The notes: a model not told the origin generated them from the letters alone. A stretch of 64,000 nt of DNA from Collinsella sp. (GCA_018368345.1 JAGZEK010000010.1:1-64000); one strand, 5' to 3'. Positions 42,471-50,977 are shown, counted from the first letter of the stretch. A program made the numbers and translations.

Positions 42471-45400
42471 ATGTTCGAGAAGCGGCTCTTCTCCCTGGTT
42501 CCGCAGGCAACGCCCTACATTATGGCAAGCGTCCTGTTTAAGTGGATCGCGCTCATGGCAAACATCACGGTGATGTGGGTGCTTGCGCGCATCTTGGGCG
42601 GCATCGTCACGGACGGCCTTTCCGCCGCGCTCGCCGTCGATGCCCTCGCACAGGCGGCCCTGCCGCTCGCCGCCGCCATCATCGTGCGCGCCGCCTCCAT
42701 CTACCTGGCCCAACGCGCCGGCGACAAAGCCGCGTTCGAGGCCGTCCGCCGCGTGCGCTCGTTCGTCTACGACAAGCTCACCGCACTCGGCCCCTCCTAC
42801 ACCGAGACCGTCCCCACCGCCGAGGCCGTCCAGACCAGCGTCGAGGGCGCCACGCAACTCCAGGTGTACTTTGGCGGCTACCTGCCGCAGCTCTTCTTTG
42901 CCGGCTTGGCACCCATCACGCTGTTTGTACTGCTCGTGGGCCAGGCGGGTCTTCCCGCCGCGCTGCTGCTCGCCTGCGTTCCGATCATCCCCGTCTCCAT
43001 TATGATGGTCATGCGCAACGCCAAAAAGATCGGTGCCGAGTACTGGGGCAGCTATGTCGATCTTGGCGGCATGTTCCTGGAGGCCGTGCAGGGTCTCACC
43101 ACCCTTAAGGTCTACCAGGCCGATCGAAGCTGGCACGAGCGCATCAACGCCGAGTCCGAGCGTTTCCGCACAGCGACCATGCACCTGCTGGTGATGCAGC
43201 TGCGCTCCATTTGCGTTATGGACCTGGTCGTCTATATGGGCGCCGCGCTCGGCATTATCGTGGCCGCACTGCAGCTCGCCACGGGCAAGATCGGCTTTGA
43301 GGCTGCCTTCCTCATCGTCTTTCTGTCACAGGAGTTCTTTTTGCCTATGCGCCGCCTGGGATCGCTGTTTCACACGGCCATGAACGGCATGGCCGCCTCG
43401 CGCCGCATGTTTGGCATTTTGGATACGCCCGAGCCCGAGCGCGGCGATGTTGAGCTTGACGGCCGCGGCGATATCGAGCTTGACGGCGTGGGTTATGTCT
43501 ACGGCGACCGCACGGTGCTGGACAGCGCCAGCGCGACCATTGCGCACGGCTCGCTCGTGGCACTCGTGGGCGAAAGCGGCGGCGGCAAGTCCACGCTCGC
43601 GGGGATTATCGCGGGCCGCAAGGGTGCCTACCGTGGCAGCGTTCGCATTGGCGGCGTCGAGCTGCGCGATGCCACGGCCGCCTCACTCATGCGTGCCGTC
43701 ACCCTGGTGCCCACCAACGGCTACCTGTTTGCCGGCACCCTGCGCGACAACCTGCTGCTCGCCCAGCCCAACGCCACCGACGCCGAGCTTTTGCGCGCGC
43801 TCGGCCGCACGCGCGTGGCGGCCTTTGTGCAGGCCAACGGCGGGCTCGACATGGTGATTAACGAGGGCGGCACCAACCTTTCGGGTGGCCAGCGCCAGCG
43901 CGTGTGCATGGCCCGCGCTCTGCTGCACGACTCTCCCATCTATGTGTTTGACGAGGCGACGAGCAACGTCGATGCCGCAAGCGAGGCCGCGATCGGCGAG
44001 GTCATCGCGTCGCTTGCCGGCGAGCACACCGTGATCGTGGTGGCGCATCGCCTGTCGACAATCGTGGACGCCGACCAGATTCTGGTGCTGGAGCGCGGTC
44101 GCATTGCCGAGCGCGGCACCCATGATGAGCTCCTGTCGGGCGCGGGCGCCTATGCGCGCATGTGGAACAGCCAGGAGCAGCTCTCGGCATATGCGTATGC
44201 GGAGGGTGATGCCGAGGATGCCGGCGCGGTTGAGGCTGTTGACGGCAGCACCGCCCGTACCGATGGCCTCAACGGTGCCGGCTCGTCTTCCGCTACCGCG
44301 GCGCCTGACTCCGGCCGCGCCCGTCGCTCGGCGCCGTCCATCATGTGGCGCATGATGGGGCTCATCCGACCGCTTGCCGGCTGGCTTGTGCTAGCCGTCG
44401 CGCTGGGCAGCATCGGCATGCTCACCGCCGCGTTCGTGCCGGCCTTTGGTGCCCTCGGCCTTATGGCCGCGCTGGGCCGCAACGCCTTGGGGCTTGGTCT
44501 GATCGCAGCATGCGCGGCCTGTGCCGCCTGCGGCATCGCACGCGGGCCGCTCCACTACGGCGAGCAGCTCTGCAACCATTACATCGCATTCCGTCTGCTC
44601 GCGCACGTTCGCGACCTGGTGTTTGGCGCCCTGCGCCAGCTCGCCCCCGCCAAGCTCGAGGGCCGCGGCAAGGGCGAGCTCGTGAGCCTGGTCACCTCGG
44701 ATATCGAGCTGCTCGAGGTCTTCTACGCGCACACCATCTCGCCCATTGTCATCGCTCTGGTCTGCACCGTTGTGTTTGAGGGCTTTTTGCTGGCTGTGAG
44801 CCCCGAGCTCGCGGGCATCGCGCTCGTGGCCTACGCGGTCCTGGGCGTGCTGCTGCCCCTGATCTCGGCCAAGGCATGCGGCACCACCGGCCGCCAGAGC
44901 CGCGAGGGCGCCGGTAAGCTGGGTGCCTTTGTGCTCGACAGTCTACGCGGCGCGTCCGAGACTATCCAGTTTGCCGGTGGCGCCGATCGTAGCCGTGCCC
45001 TGGGCAATCTGACCGAGCAAGTCGGCGCCGTGGACGCGCGCCTCAAGCGCCGCCAGGCGGCCAGCGAGACCGTAGCCGATGCGCTTATTCTTGCGGTCAA
45101 TCTGGTGATGCTCGGGCGTGCGCTGCAGCTGGTGGCTGCGGGAATGATTGACTTTGCCGCAGCGTTTGTCGCCGTCTTTACCTTTGTGTCGTCGTTTGGC
45201 TCGGTGATGGCCGTGAGCCGCCTGGGCGCCTCACTTCAGGAGACGCTCGCCTCGGGCGCACGCGTGCTCGATTTGCTCGACGAGCAGCCCCAGTGCGCCG
45301 AGGTCGCCGATGGACAGGACGTTGAGTTTGCCGGAGCCGCAGCCGAGCATGTGAGCTTTAGCTATGCGGGCGGCGTGGACGCGGGCGGCGCCGACGCCAC

Positions 45401-46037
45401 AGAGCAGGCCGCGAACGACCCCGCTGCGAGTCTCATCCTCGACGACGTGACCTGCACCTTTGCGCCCGGCACCATGACCTGCATCATGGGGCGCTCGGGC
45501 TCGGGCAAGTCGACGCTGCTTAAGCTGCTCATGCGTTTTTGGGACCCCGCAGCTGGCACCATCACGGTGAGCGGCATCGATGCCCGCCACATCAACACGG
45601 CGAGCCTGCGCAGCCACGAGGCCTATATGACCCAGGACACACATCTGTTCTGCGGCACCGTACGCGAGAATCTGCTGGTTGCGCACGCCAGCGCCACCGA
45701 TGCCGAGCTGCTCGACGCTTGCCGCTCCGCCTCACTCACCACGCTCATCGACCGTCTGCCGCAGGGACTCGACACGCCCGTTGCCGAGCTGGGCGACTCG
45801 CTTTCGGGCGGCGAGCGCCAGCGCATCGGCCTTGCGCGCATCTTCCTCAACGACGCACCCTTCATCTTGCTCGACGAACCCACCAGCGCGCTCGATGCTC
45901 TCAACGAGGCGTCCGTGATGCAGGCAATCGACGAGCTCAAGCGCCGCGGCAAGACCATTGTGCTCGTGAGCCACCGTGCCAGCACCTGCGCGTTTGCCGA
46001 TTTCTCGCTTTCGGTCGAGCACGGGAGGCTGAGCTAG
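42471..46037 (+). CDS. Fused CydDC-type ABC exporter (two half-transporters in one chain)
   Basis: The 1188-aa protein is two complete half-transporters joined by a linker near residue 590-620. Each has six membrane helices and a nucleotide-binding domain: Walker A GESGGGKST and GRSGSGKST; signature LSGGQRQR and LSGGERQR; Walker B with VFDEATS and LLDEPTS. The order matches CydD then CydC, which export cysteine and glutathione and are needed to assemble cytochrome bd oxidase. In E. coli these are two proteins. The start follows AGGAGG. A YgbA-family gene begins immediately after the stop. The function is inferred by family; other thiol or peptide exporters are possible. Confidence 0.85.
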   Translation: MFEKRLFSLVPQATPYIMASVLFKWIALMANITVMWVLARILGGIVTDGLSAALAVDALAQAALPLAAAIIVRAASIYLAQRAGDKAAFEAVRRVRSFVYDKLTALGPSYTETVPTAEAVQTSVEGATQLQVYFGGYLPQLFFAGLAPITLFVLLVGQAGLPAALLLACVPIIPVSIMMVMRNAKKIGAEYWGSYVDLGGMFLEAVQGLTTLKVYQADRSWHERINAESERFRTATMHLLVMQLRSICVMDLVVYMGAALGIIVAALQLATGKIGFEAAFLIVFLSQEFFLPMRRLGSLFHTAMNGMAASRRMFGILDTPEPERGDVELDGRGDIELDGVGYVYGDRTVLDSASATIAHGSLVALVGESGGGKSTLAGIIAGRKGAYRGSVRIGGVELRDATAASLMRAVTLVPTNGYLFAGTLRDNLLLAQPNATDAELLRALGRTRVAAFVQANGGLDMVINEGGTNLSGGQRQRVCMARALLHDSPIYVFDEATSNVDAASEAAIGEVIASLAGEHTVIVVAHRLSTIVDADQILVLERGRIAERGTHDELLSGAGAYARMWNSQEQLSAYAYAEGDAEDAGAVEAVDGSTARTDGLNGAGSSSATAAPDSGRARRSAPSIMWRMMGLIRPLAGWLVLAVALGSIGMLTAAFVPAFGALGLMAALGRNALGLGLIAACAACAACGIARGPLHYGEQLCNHYIAFRLLAHVRDLVFGALRQLAPAKLEGRGKGELVSLVTSDIELLEVFYAHTISPIVIALVCTVVFEGFLLAVSPELAGIALVAYAVLGVLLPLISAKACGTTGRQSREGAGKLGAFVLDSLRGASETIQFAGGADRSRALGNLTEQVGAVDARLKRRQAASETVADALILAVNLVMLGRALQLVAAGMIDFAAAFVAVFTFVSSFGSVMAVSRLGASLQETLASGARVLDLLDEQPQCAEVADGQDVEFAGAAAEHVSFSYAGGVDAGGADATEQAANDPAASLILDDVTCTFAPGTMTCIMGRSGSGKSTLLKLLMRFWDPAAGTITVSGIDARHINTASLRSHEAYMTQDTHLFCGTVRENLLVAHASATDAELLDACRSASLTTLIDRLPQGLDTPVAELGDSLSGGERQRIGLARIFLNDAPFILLDEPTSALDALNEASVMQAIDELKRRGKTIVLVSHRASTCAFADFSLSVEHGRLS

Positions 46038-46457
46038 ATGGCGCGCACCGCCGACACGCCGGAGCTGGCGCGCAAACGTGCACGCGAGGCCCAGATGGTG
46101 TCGCAGATGATCGCATTGTGGTGCCACGGGCATCATGGCGGCGGGCATGCGGTCGAACAGGCTTGCGACGATGAGTCCGTGCGCGTGAAGCTCGGCCTTC
46201 GGACCATTACGCTCTGCTCCGAATGTGCCGAGCTGCAGGCCTACGCCGTCGCGCGCATCGAGCGCTGCCCCCACATGGACACCAAGACATTTTGCTCGGC
46301 CTGTCCTTCGCATTGTTACCGGCCTGCCATGCGCGAGAAGATCCGCGAGGTCATGCGCTGGTCGGGACCGCGCATGATCAGCTATCGTCCCGTCACCGCC
46401 GTGCGGCACGCGATTATAACCGTGCAGTCCAAACGAGCGGCGACACGAAGCAAGTAG
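46038..46457 (+). CDS. YgbA-family (nitrous-oxide-stimulated promoter) protein
   Basis: The 139-aa protein is Cys- and His-rich: HGHHGG, LCSECAELQAYAVARIERCP and TFCSACPSHCY with MREKIREVMRWSGPRM. The Cys pattern suggests a metal or Fe-S site. The E. coli relative is switched on by nitric oxide through NsrR/FNR and supports growth during NO stress. It starts directly after the ABC exporter stop codon and is clearly cotranscribed, which ties thiol export or cytochrome bd assembly to NO tolerance. No close match for the enzymatic role exists. Confidence 0.85.
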   Translation: MARTADTPELARKRAREAQMVSQMIALWCHGHHGGGHAVEQACDDESVRVKLGLRTITLCSECAELQAYAVARIERCPHMDTKTFCSACPSHCYRPAMREKIREVMRWSGPRMISYRPVTAVRHAIITVQSKRAATRSK

Positions 46458-46500
46458 TCGCCGGCGCCGGCACGCGCTGCCCCGCCCCTCGCCCTCGTCT

Positions 46501-46583
46501 CAAACGCGTACGTCAGCCTCCAAACATGTCATTTTTTGCAGCTTTTGGAGGCTGACGTACACATTTTAGAGCGAGGCCGCACC
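46501..46583. repeat. Family D element, copy 2
   Basis: Same fold as copy 1 at 42191-42273, with a shared 29-base block at 46510-46538. GTCAGCCTCCAAA pairs with TTTTGGAGGCTGAC. The outer arm differs slightly but stays paired. It lies downstream of the YgbA gene, before hisK. Confidence 0.8.
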
Positions 46584-46689
46584 GCGCGCCGCGCAGCCTT
46601 TCCAATCGATTTCGACCCCCGGCGTGCCCGGCGTGTTGAGAGCTGCGCCATTACAATGAAGCGGATTCGCTTGACGCAAAGGAGCCGCC

Positions 46690-47601
46690 ATGTCCGCTTG
46701 CCCGCTGGTCGATTGTCACACCCACACCTCGTTTTCGGACGGCCATGCCTCGTTTGATGACAACGTCCGTGCCGCTGCTGCGGCAGGCTGCCGCGTCATG
46801 GTCTCGACCGACCACCTCGCCCTGCCTGCCAGTATGGATGCTAACTGCGAGGTGCAGGTCGTCGAGGGCGACTTGCCGGCACATCGTCTGGCCTTTGAGG
46901 ACGCCCGCAGGCTTGCCGCGCAAATCGCGCCGGAGCTCGAGCTTATCTATGGCTTTGAATGCGATTGGTACGAGGGCTGCGAACCCTTGGTTGAGCGCTG
47001 GTCCCAGGGCGCCGTGGTGCGCTTGGGCAGCGTGCATTGGATTGGCGACCCGGGCGATATCATGGCCGGCGCCGCGGGCACGGCGGGAACGGAGAGCGTC
47101 ACTCGTCCCGATACGCCCGATTCGCTTTGTGGCTGGATCGACGACGATACCAACCTGCATGTTTGGGAAAACTTAGGCGTACGCGGCGTATGGGAACACT
47201 ACGTCGACGACTGGTGCCGTGCTTGCGAAAGCCCGCTTAACTTTGACGTGATGGCCCACCCCGACCTGGTCATGCGTTTTTCGAAGGAGGGCTTTGCGCC
47301 CGATTTTGACCCGGCGCCGTTTTGGGAGCAGATGGCCGAATGCGCCCACGATACGGGTCGCCGCGTTGAGGTCTCGACCGCCGCACCGCGCAAGGGGCTC
47401 GACGATTACTACCCCGCGACCGGGCTGTTGCGCCGCTTCGCCCATGCCGAGGTGCCCATCACCTTTGGCTCGGACGCGCACCGCGCCTGCGACATCTGCT
47501 GGAACATCCGCGAGGCCCAGGCCCACGCCTACGACTGCGGCTACCGGGCCTTCGATATCCCCCACCCCACCGGCGAATGGGAATCCACGCCCCTCGCCTA
47601 A
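46690..47601 (+). CDS. hisK: Histidinol phosphatase, PHP family
   Basis: The 303-aa enzyme removes phosphate from histidinol phosphate, the next to last step of histidine synthesis. The PHP metal motifs are visible: DCHTHTSFSDGH, STDHLAL, YGFECDWYEG, LGSVHWI, DVMAHPDLV and GSDAHRA. AAAGGAG lies before the ATG. It faces the his operon on the opposite strand and supplies the activity that hisB lacks, since the hisB here is the single-domain dehydratase. Confidence 0.9.
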   Translation: MSACPLVDCHTHTSFSDGHASFDDNVRAAAAAGCRVMVSTDHLALPASMDANCEVQVVEGDLPAHRLAFEDARRLAAQIAPELELIYGFECDWYEGCEPLVERWSQGAVVRLGSVHWIGDPGDIMAGAAGTAGTESVTRPDTPDSLCGWIDDDTNLHVWENLGVRGVWEHYVDDWCRACESPLNFDVMAHPDLVMRFSKEGFAPDFDPAPFWEQMAECAHDTGRRVEVSTAAPRKGLDDYYPATGLLRRFAHAEVPITFGSDAHRACDICWNIREAQAHAYDCGYRAFDIPHPTGEWESTPLA

Positions 47602-47602
47602 C

Positions 47603-47633
47603 TAGTCGTTTAAGAACGTCCCCAATGACTAGT
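47603..47633. repeat. GGGAC-class inverted repeat between hisK and hisE
   Basis: ACTAGTC...GACTAGT arms enclose a loop with TAAGAACGTCCCC. It is the third copy of the unit seen twice at 22704-22769, and overlaps the end of hisE. Confidence 0.75.
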
Positions 47634-47946
47634 GGCGGCGGGCGTTGAGTTCGCCGGCCAGTTCGTCGAGGGTGATGCCGTAGCGCTCGAGCGTCACGAG
47701 CAGGTGGTAGATCAGGTCGCCGGCCTCGTAGCGGATGTGATCGTGGTCGTTATCCTTGCAGGCCATGATCACCTCGCTCGCCTCCTCGGCAAGCTTCTTG
47801 AGAAGCTCGTCCTCGACGTCGGTCAGCAGACGCGCGGTATAGCTCTCCTGCGGCGATGCGTCGCGACGGCCGTGAATCACCTCGGCCAGTCCCGTCAGCG
47901 TCTCACCGATGTTTCCCGGCTGCACGTTAGCTGTTCTGACTCCCAT
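47629..47946 (-). CDS. hisE: Phosphoribosyl-ATP pyrophosphatase
   Basis: The 105-aa enzyme hydrolyses phosphoribosyl-ATP to phosphoribosyl-AMP, the second step of histidine synthesis. The MazG-like helical core carries KLAEEASEVIMACK and YEAGDLIYHLLVTLERYGI with acidic metal ligands. It is the last gene of the his operon and is separate from hisI. It starts 15 bases after the small gene. Confidence 0.95.
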   Translation of the reverse strand: MGVRTANVQPGNIGETLTGLAEVIHGRRDASPQESYTARLLTDVEDELLKKLAEEASEVIMACKDNDHDHIRYEAGDLIYHLLVTLERYGITLDELAGELNARRH

Positions 47947-47961
47947 GGTTATTTCCTCTCG

Positions 47962-48189
47962 TTACTGCAGCGTAAAGTAGGTACCGGTCTCATCGAACCG
48001 AGGCTTTGCGCCCTTTTTCTCAAAGAACTCGACGATGACGGCATGGGCCTCATTGAGCCTTTCCTTCTCGGCCTCGAGCCAAAGCGACTGCGCCCCGCAG
48101 GCATCAGTCAGGTGCACGCGGCATGGCACGCCCGCGCGGAGGAGCTCGGTGTTGCATTCGGCGACCTCGAACGGCGTCACGACTTTCAT
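47962..48189 (-). CDS. Small conserved-context protein in the his operon, 75 aa
   Basis: I do not recognise this protein. It has no membrane segment or signal. Sequence: strand-rich start (PFEVAECNTELLRAGVPCRVHLT), a DACGA motif with one Cys at about residue 31, and a helical acidic tail (EKERLNEAHAVIVEFFEKKG). It overlaps hisI by four bases (ATGA) and is followed by hisE, so it is translationally coupled and probably functions with the pathway, for example in folding, metal supply or regulation. It may belong to a small family restricted to Coriobacteria. Confidence 0.8.
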   Translation of the reverse strand: MKVVTPFEVAECNTELLRAGVPCRVHLTDACGAQSLWLEAEKERLNEAHAVIVEFFEKKGAKPRFDETGTYFTLQ

Positions 48190-48527
48190 CGCACTCCCCC
48201 TTCCACGCGCTTAAAGAAGCAGGTACGGTTGCCGGTATGGCAGGCCGGGCCCGGTGAGTCCACCTTGACCAGCAGCGTATCGCTATCGCAGTCGGCCCAG
48301 AGCTCCTTGACCTCCTGCATGTTGCCACTCGTCGCGCCCTTGTTCCAGAGCTCCTGACGGCTGCGACTCCAAAACCACGTGGTCCCGGTCTTGAGCGTCA
48401 GCCCCACCGATTCCTCGTTCATCCAAGCAACCATAAGCACCTCACCGGTGTCATGCTGCTGAACCACGCAAGGAATCAGCCCGCGGGCGTCGTACGTAAG
48501 CTTTGAAGGATCGGTTATCTCTTCCAT
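48186..48527 (-). CDS. hisI: Phosphoribosyl-AMP cyclohydrolase
   Basis: The 113-aa enzyme opens the purine ring of phosphoribosyl-AMP in step three of histidine synthesis. The family motifs are present: LIPCVVQQHDTGEVLMVAWMNEES, TTWFWSRSRQELWNKG, and the metal-binding Cys residues in DCDSDTLLVKV... PACHTGNRTCFF. I start it at 48527 (MEEITDP, GGGGAG upstream). An in-frame ATG 23 codons earlier would run into the family G hairpin and is unlikely. Confidence 0.94.
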   Translation of the reverse strand: MEEITDPSKLTYDARGLIPCVVQQHDTGEVLMVAWMNEESVGLTLKTGTTWFWSRSRQELWNKGATSGNMQEVKELWADCDSDTLLVKVDSPGPACHTGNRTCFFKRVEGGVR

Positions 48528-48564
48528 TTCTCTCCCCAAATTCAAACTTCGCAGGTCGGCGAGG

Positions 48565-48664
48565 GTTGTCCAGGTGCCCGAGATTCCGAGCGACAAGCCC
48601 GACGACGCGTACTTAAAGTACGCGAGGAGGGTTGGAGCCGGAAGGTCGGGCGCCTGGGCAAGCC
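48565..48664. repeat. Family G element, copy 2
   Basis: CCAGGTGCCCGA pairs with TCGGGCGCCTGG, GA faces GG, TTCCG pairs with CGGAA, and the apical stem CGCGTAC/GTACGCG has a TTAAA loop. Compared with copy 1 (20056-20155) the inner pair TTGCCCC/GGGGCAA is replaced by TTCCG/CGGAA, keeping pairing. It lies between hisF and hisI in the operon, so if it terminates it does so partly. Confidence 0.75.
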
Positions 48665-48670
48665 GCAGCG

Positions 48671-49453
48671 CTAGAAGTCCAACCTGACAGGGATGCCTTG
48701 AGAGGCCATATATTCTTTGACTTCGCGAATGCTGAAAGTTCCAAAGTGAAAGACGCTCGCCGCCAGCACGGCATCGGCCTCGCCCTCGATCACGCCCTCG
48801 GCAAAATGCTCGAGCGTGCCCACGCCGCCGCTTGCGATCACCGGGATCGGCACCGCGCGCGCCACGGCGCGGGTGAGTGCCAGGTCGAAGCCAGCCTTGG
48901 TGCCGTCGCGATCCATGCTGGTGAGCAAGATCTCACCGGCGCCGCGACGAGCCGCTTCCTCGGCCCACGCCACCGCATCGATACCCGTGGCGTTGCGACC
49001 GCCCGCCGTGAAGACCTCCCACTTGTCGGCATCCGGCTGACCGGGCAGGCCCACGCGCTTGGCATCAATCGCCACGACCACGGCCTGGCTGCCAAACGCC
49101 GCGGCGGCCTGGCTGATCAACGACGGATCGCGCACGGCGGCGGAGTTAAGCGACACCTTGTCGGCACCGGCGGCAACCATGGTTCGCATGCCCGCCAAGT
49201 CGCGGAAACCGCCGCCCACGGTATAGGGAATAGCGAGCTCCTCGGCCGCGTGCGCCGCCATCTCGATGGTCGTCGCGCGGTTGTCGCTCGTCGCGGTAAT
49301 GTCCAGGAAGACGACCTCGTCTGCACCCTCGCGGTCGTAGGCGCGCGCCAGCTCCACCGGGTCGCCAGCATCGCGCAGGCTCACAAAGTTGACGCCCTTG
49401 ACCACGCGGCCGTCCTTAACATCCAGACAGGGAATCACGCGTTTGGCAAGCAT
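48671..49453 (-). CDS. hisF: Imidazole glycerol phosphate synthase, cyclase subunit
   Basis: The 260-aa TIM-barrel enzyme joins with HisH to make IGP and AICAR. The catalytic Asp11 is in RVIPCLDVKDGRVVKG and the second in SMDRDGTKAGFD. The phosphate-binding loops (ASGGVGTLEHF) are intact. It starts three bases after hisA stops. AICAR made here is used by purH elsewhere in the window. Confidence 0.97.
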   Translation of the reverse strand: MLAKRVIPCLDVKDGRVVKGVNFVSLRDAGDPVELARAYDREGADEVVFLDITATSDNRATTIEMAAHAAEELAIPYTVGGGFRDLAGMRTMVAAGADKVSLNSAAVRDPSLISQAAAAFGSQAVVVAIDAKRVGLPGQPDADKWEVFTAGGRNATGIDAVAWAEEAARRGAGEILLTSMDRDGTKAGFDLALTRAVARAVPIPVIASGGVGTLEHFAEGVIEGEADAVLAASVFHFGTFSIREVKEYMASQGIPVRLDF

Positions 49454-49456
49454 GGG

Positions 49457-50200
49457 CTACTCCTTCCCTCGGGCGGCGGCCAACGCCTGGGCCAGCGTAA
49501 AGTTGCCCTCGTAGAGCGCACGACCGGTAATGGCACCCTCGATGGCATCCTCGCCCACCGCGGCCAGTGCGCGGATATCGTCGAGCGTCGAGATGCCGCC
49601 CGAAGCCACGACGGGAAAGCCCGCGACCTCGGCCACATGGCGATACGCCGCCACGTCGATGCCCGTCTGCATGCCATCGCGCGCGATGTCGGTATACACC
49701 AGATGCTTAAAGCCCAGCTCGGTGAGCTGCGCCACGGCGTCGTCGAGCGCCACACCCGCGCCGTCGCGCCAACCATTCACCTTGACCTGGCCGTCACGGG
49801 CGGCAATGTCTGCCACCAGTAACTCGCCAAAGCCTTGCGCCGCCACCTCGGCAAATCCCGGCTCGGTCACGAGCACCGTGCCTAGCGCGATGCGACGCGC
49901 GCCGTAGCCGGCCAGCTCGTCGATGCGCGCGAGCGAACGAACGCCGCCGCCCACGTCCGCGGACAGACCGTCGACGCCGCAGATGGCCTTAATCGCTGCC
50001 GAGTTGGCAGCGCACGCGTCCTCGTCCTCGCCAAAGGCAGCGGACAGGTCGACGACGTGCACCCAGCTCGCGCCCTGCTCGGCAAAGGAGCGGGCAACGG
50101 CCACGGGGTCGTCAGAATACACCTTACAGCGGCTCCGGTCGCCGCGCTCCAGGCGCACGACCTTGCCGCCGATCAAATCGATTGCGGGAAACAGAATCAT
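49457..50200 (-). CDS. hisA: ProFAR isomerase
   Basis: The 247-aa TIM-barrel enzyme isomerises ProFAR to PRFAR. FPAIDLIGGKVVRLERGD with Asp8 and the second catalytic Asp in YTDIARDGMQTG identify it, and GGVRSLA and SGGISTLDDI bind phosphate. It overlaps hisH by four bases. Confidence 0.97.
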   Translation of the reverse strand: MILFPAIDLIGGKVVRLERGDRSRCKVYSDDPVAVARSFAEQGASWVHVVDLSAAFGEDEDACAANSAAIKAICGVDGLSADVGGGVRSLARIDELAGYGARRIALGTVLVTEPGFAEVAAQGFGELLVADIAARDGQVKVNGWRDGAGVALDDAVAQLTELGFKHLVYTDIARDGMQTGIDVAAYRHVAEVAGFPVVASGGISTLDDIRALAAVGEDAIEGAITGRALYEGNFTLAQALAAARGKE

Positions 50201-50898
50201 CGGCCGGCCCCCTCGACGATGCTCACGAAGTTCTTAAGGATGCGCTGACCCAGCGCAGAGGATTTCTCGGGATGGAACTGGCAGCCCCACACGTTGCCGT
50301 GGCGCACGATGCACGGGAAGCTCCGTGTATAGTGCGTGCGCGCCAACACATCGGCGGCATCGACGTCGTCGGCCACCGCGTAGCTGTGAGTGAAATACAT
50401 GTTGGCGCCCTCGGCAAAACCGGCAAGCAACGGATCGGCCGCACCGGCGGGCGTCATGCGCACCTGGTCCCAGCCCACGTGCGGGACCTTCAGACGGCTC
50501 GACTCCAGGTGCGTGCACGAGCCACGCATGATGCCCAGGCCATCGACCCAGGGACCACCGGCCTGCTCGGAGGCATCGTCGTCCGCGTCCGCGTCCTCGT
50601 TCGCAGGCACGCCCTCGTTGCCGCGCTCAAAAAACAGCTGAAGGCCCAGGCAGATGCCGAGCAGCGGAGTTCCGGCGGCAACGGCATCGAGCACGGCCAC
50701 CTCCTCGCCGCTCTGACGCATAAAGGCGATCGCGTCATAGAACGCACCCACGCCCGGGATGACCAGGCCGTCGGCGTTGCGGATCTGCTCCGGATCGTCC
50801 GACGTGCAGGCGGCAGCACCGGCGCGCGCAAGCCCGCGCACGACGCTCGACAAGTTGCCCTTGTGGTAGTCGACCACCACGATCTTCGGTTCGCCCAC
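50197..50898 (-). CDS. hisH: Imidazole glycerol phosphate synthase, glutaminase subunit
   Basis: The 233-aa class I glutamine amidotransferase supplies ammonia to HisF. The nucleophile is Cys83 in LGICLGLQLFF and the His/Glu pair is in CQFHPEKSS. It starts with GTG at 50898, five bases after GGAGGGG; longer frames upstream run through a hairpin and are rejected. An acidic insertion (ANEDADADDDASEQ) after the nucleophile makes it about 25 residues longer than usual. Confidence 0.94.
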   Translation of the reverse strand: MGEPKIVVVDYHKGNLSSVVRGLARAGAAACTSDDPEQIRNADGLVIPGVGAFYDAIAFMRQSGEEVAVLDAVAAGTPLLGICLGLQLFFERGNEGVPANEDADADDDASEQAGGPWVDGLGIMRGSCTHLESSRLKVPHVGWDQVRMTPAGAADPLLAGFAEGANMYFTHSYAVADDVDAADVLARTHYTRSFPCIVRHGNVWGCQFHPEKSSALGQRILKNFVSIVEGAGR

Positions 50899-50923
50899 GC
50901 GACCCCTCCACTTCTCATCATCC

Positions 50924-50964
50924 AAAACCACCACAAAGAGGACAGGCATCTTCGTGGTGGTTTT
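50924..50964 (-). promoter_or_regulatory. Hairpin between hisB and hisH
   Basis: AAAACCACCAC (50924-50934) and GTGGTGGTTTT (50954-50964) form a perfect 11-bp stem. On the minus strand it ends in TTTT, so it could act as a partial terminator or mRNA stabiliser in the middle of the operon. Confidence 0.6.
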
Positions 50965-50977
50965 ACCCTTGTGACGG

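Noticed and set aside
48527..48596. Upstream ATG (48596) as hisI start
   Set aside because: It would make the protein begin inside the family G hairpin with residues not seen in HisI; GGGGAG supports 48527.
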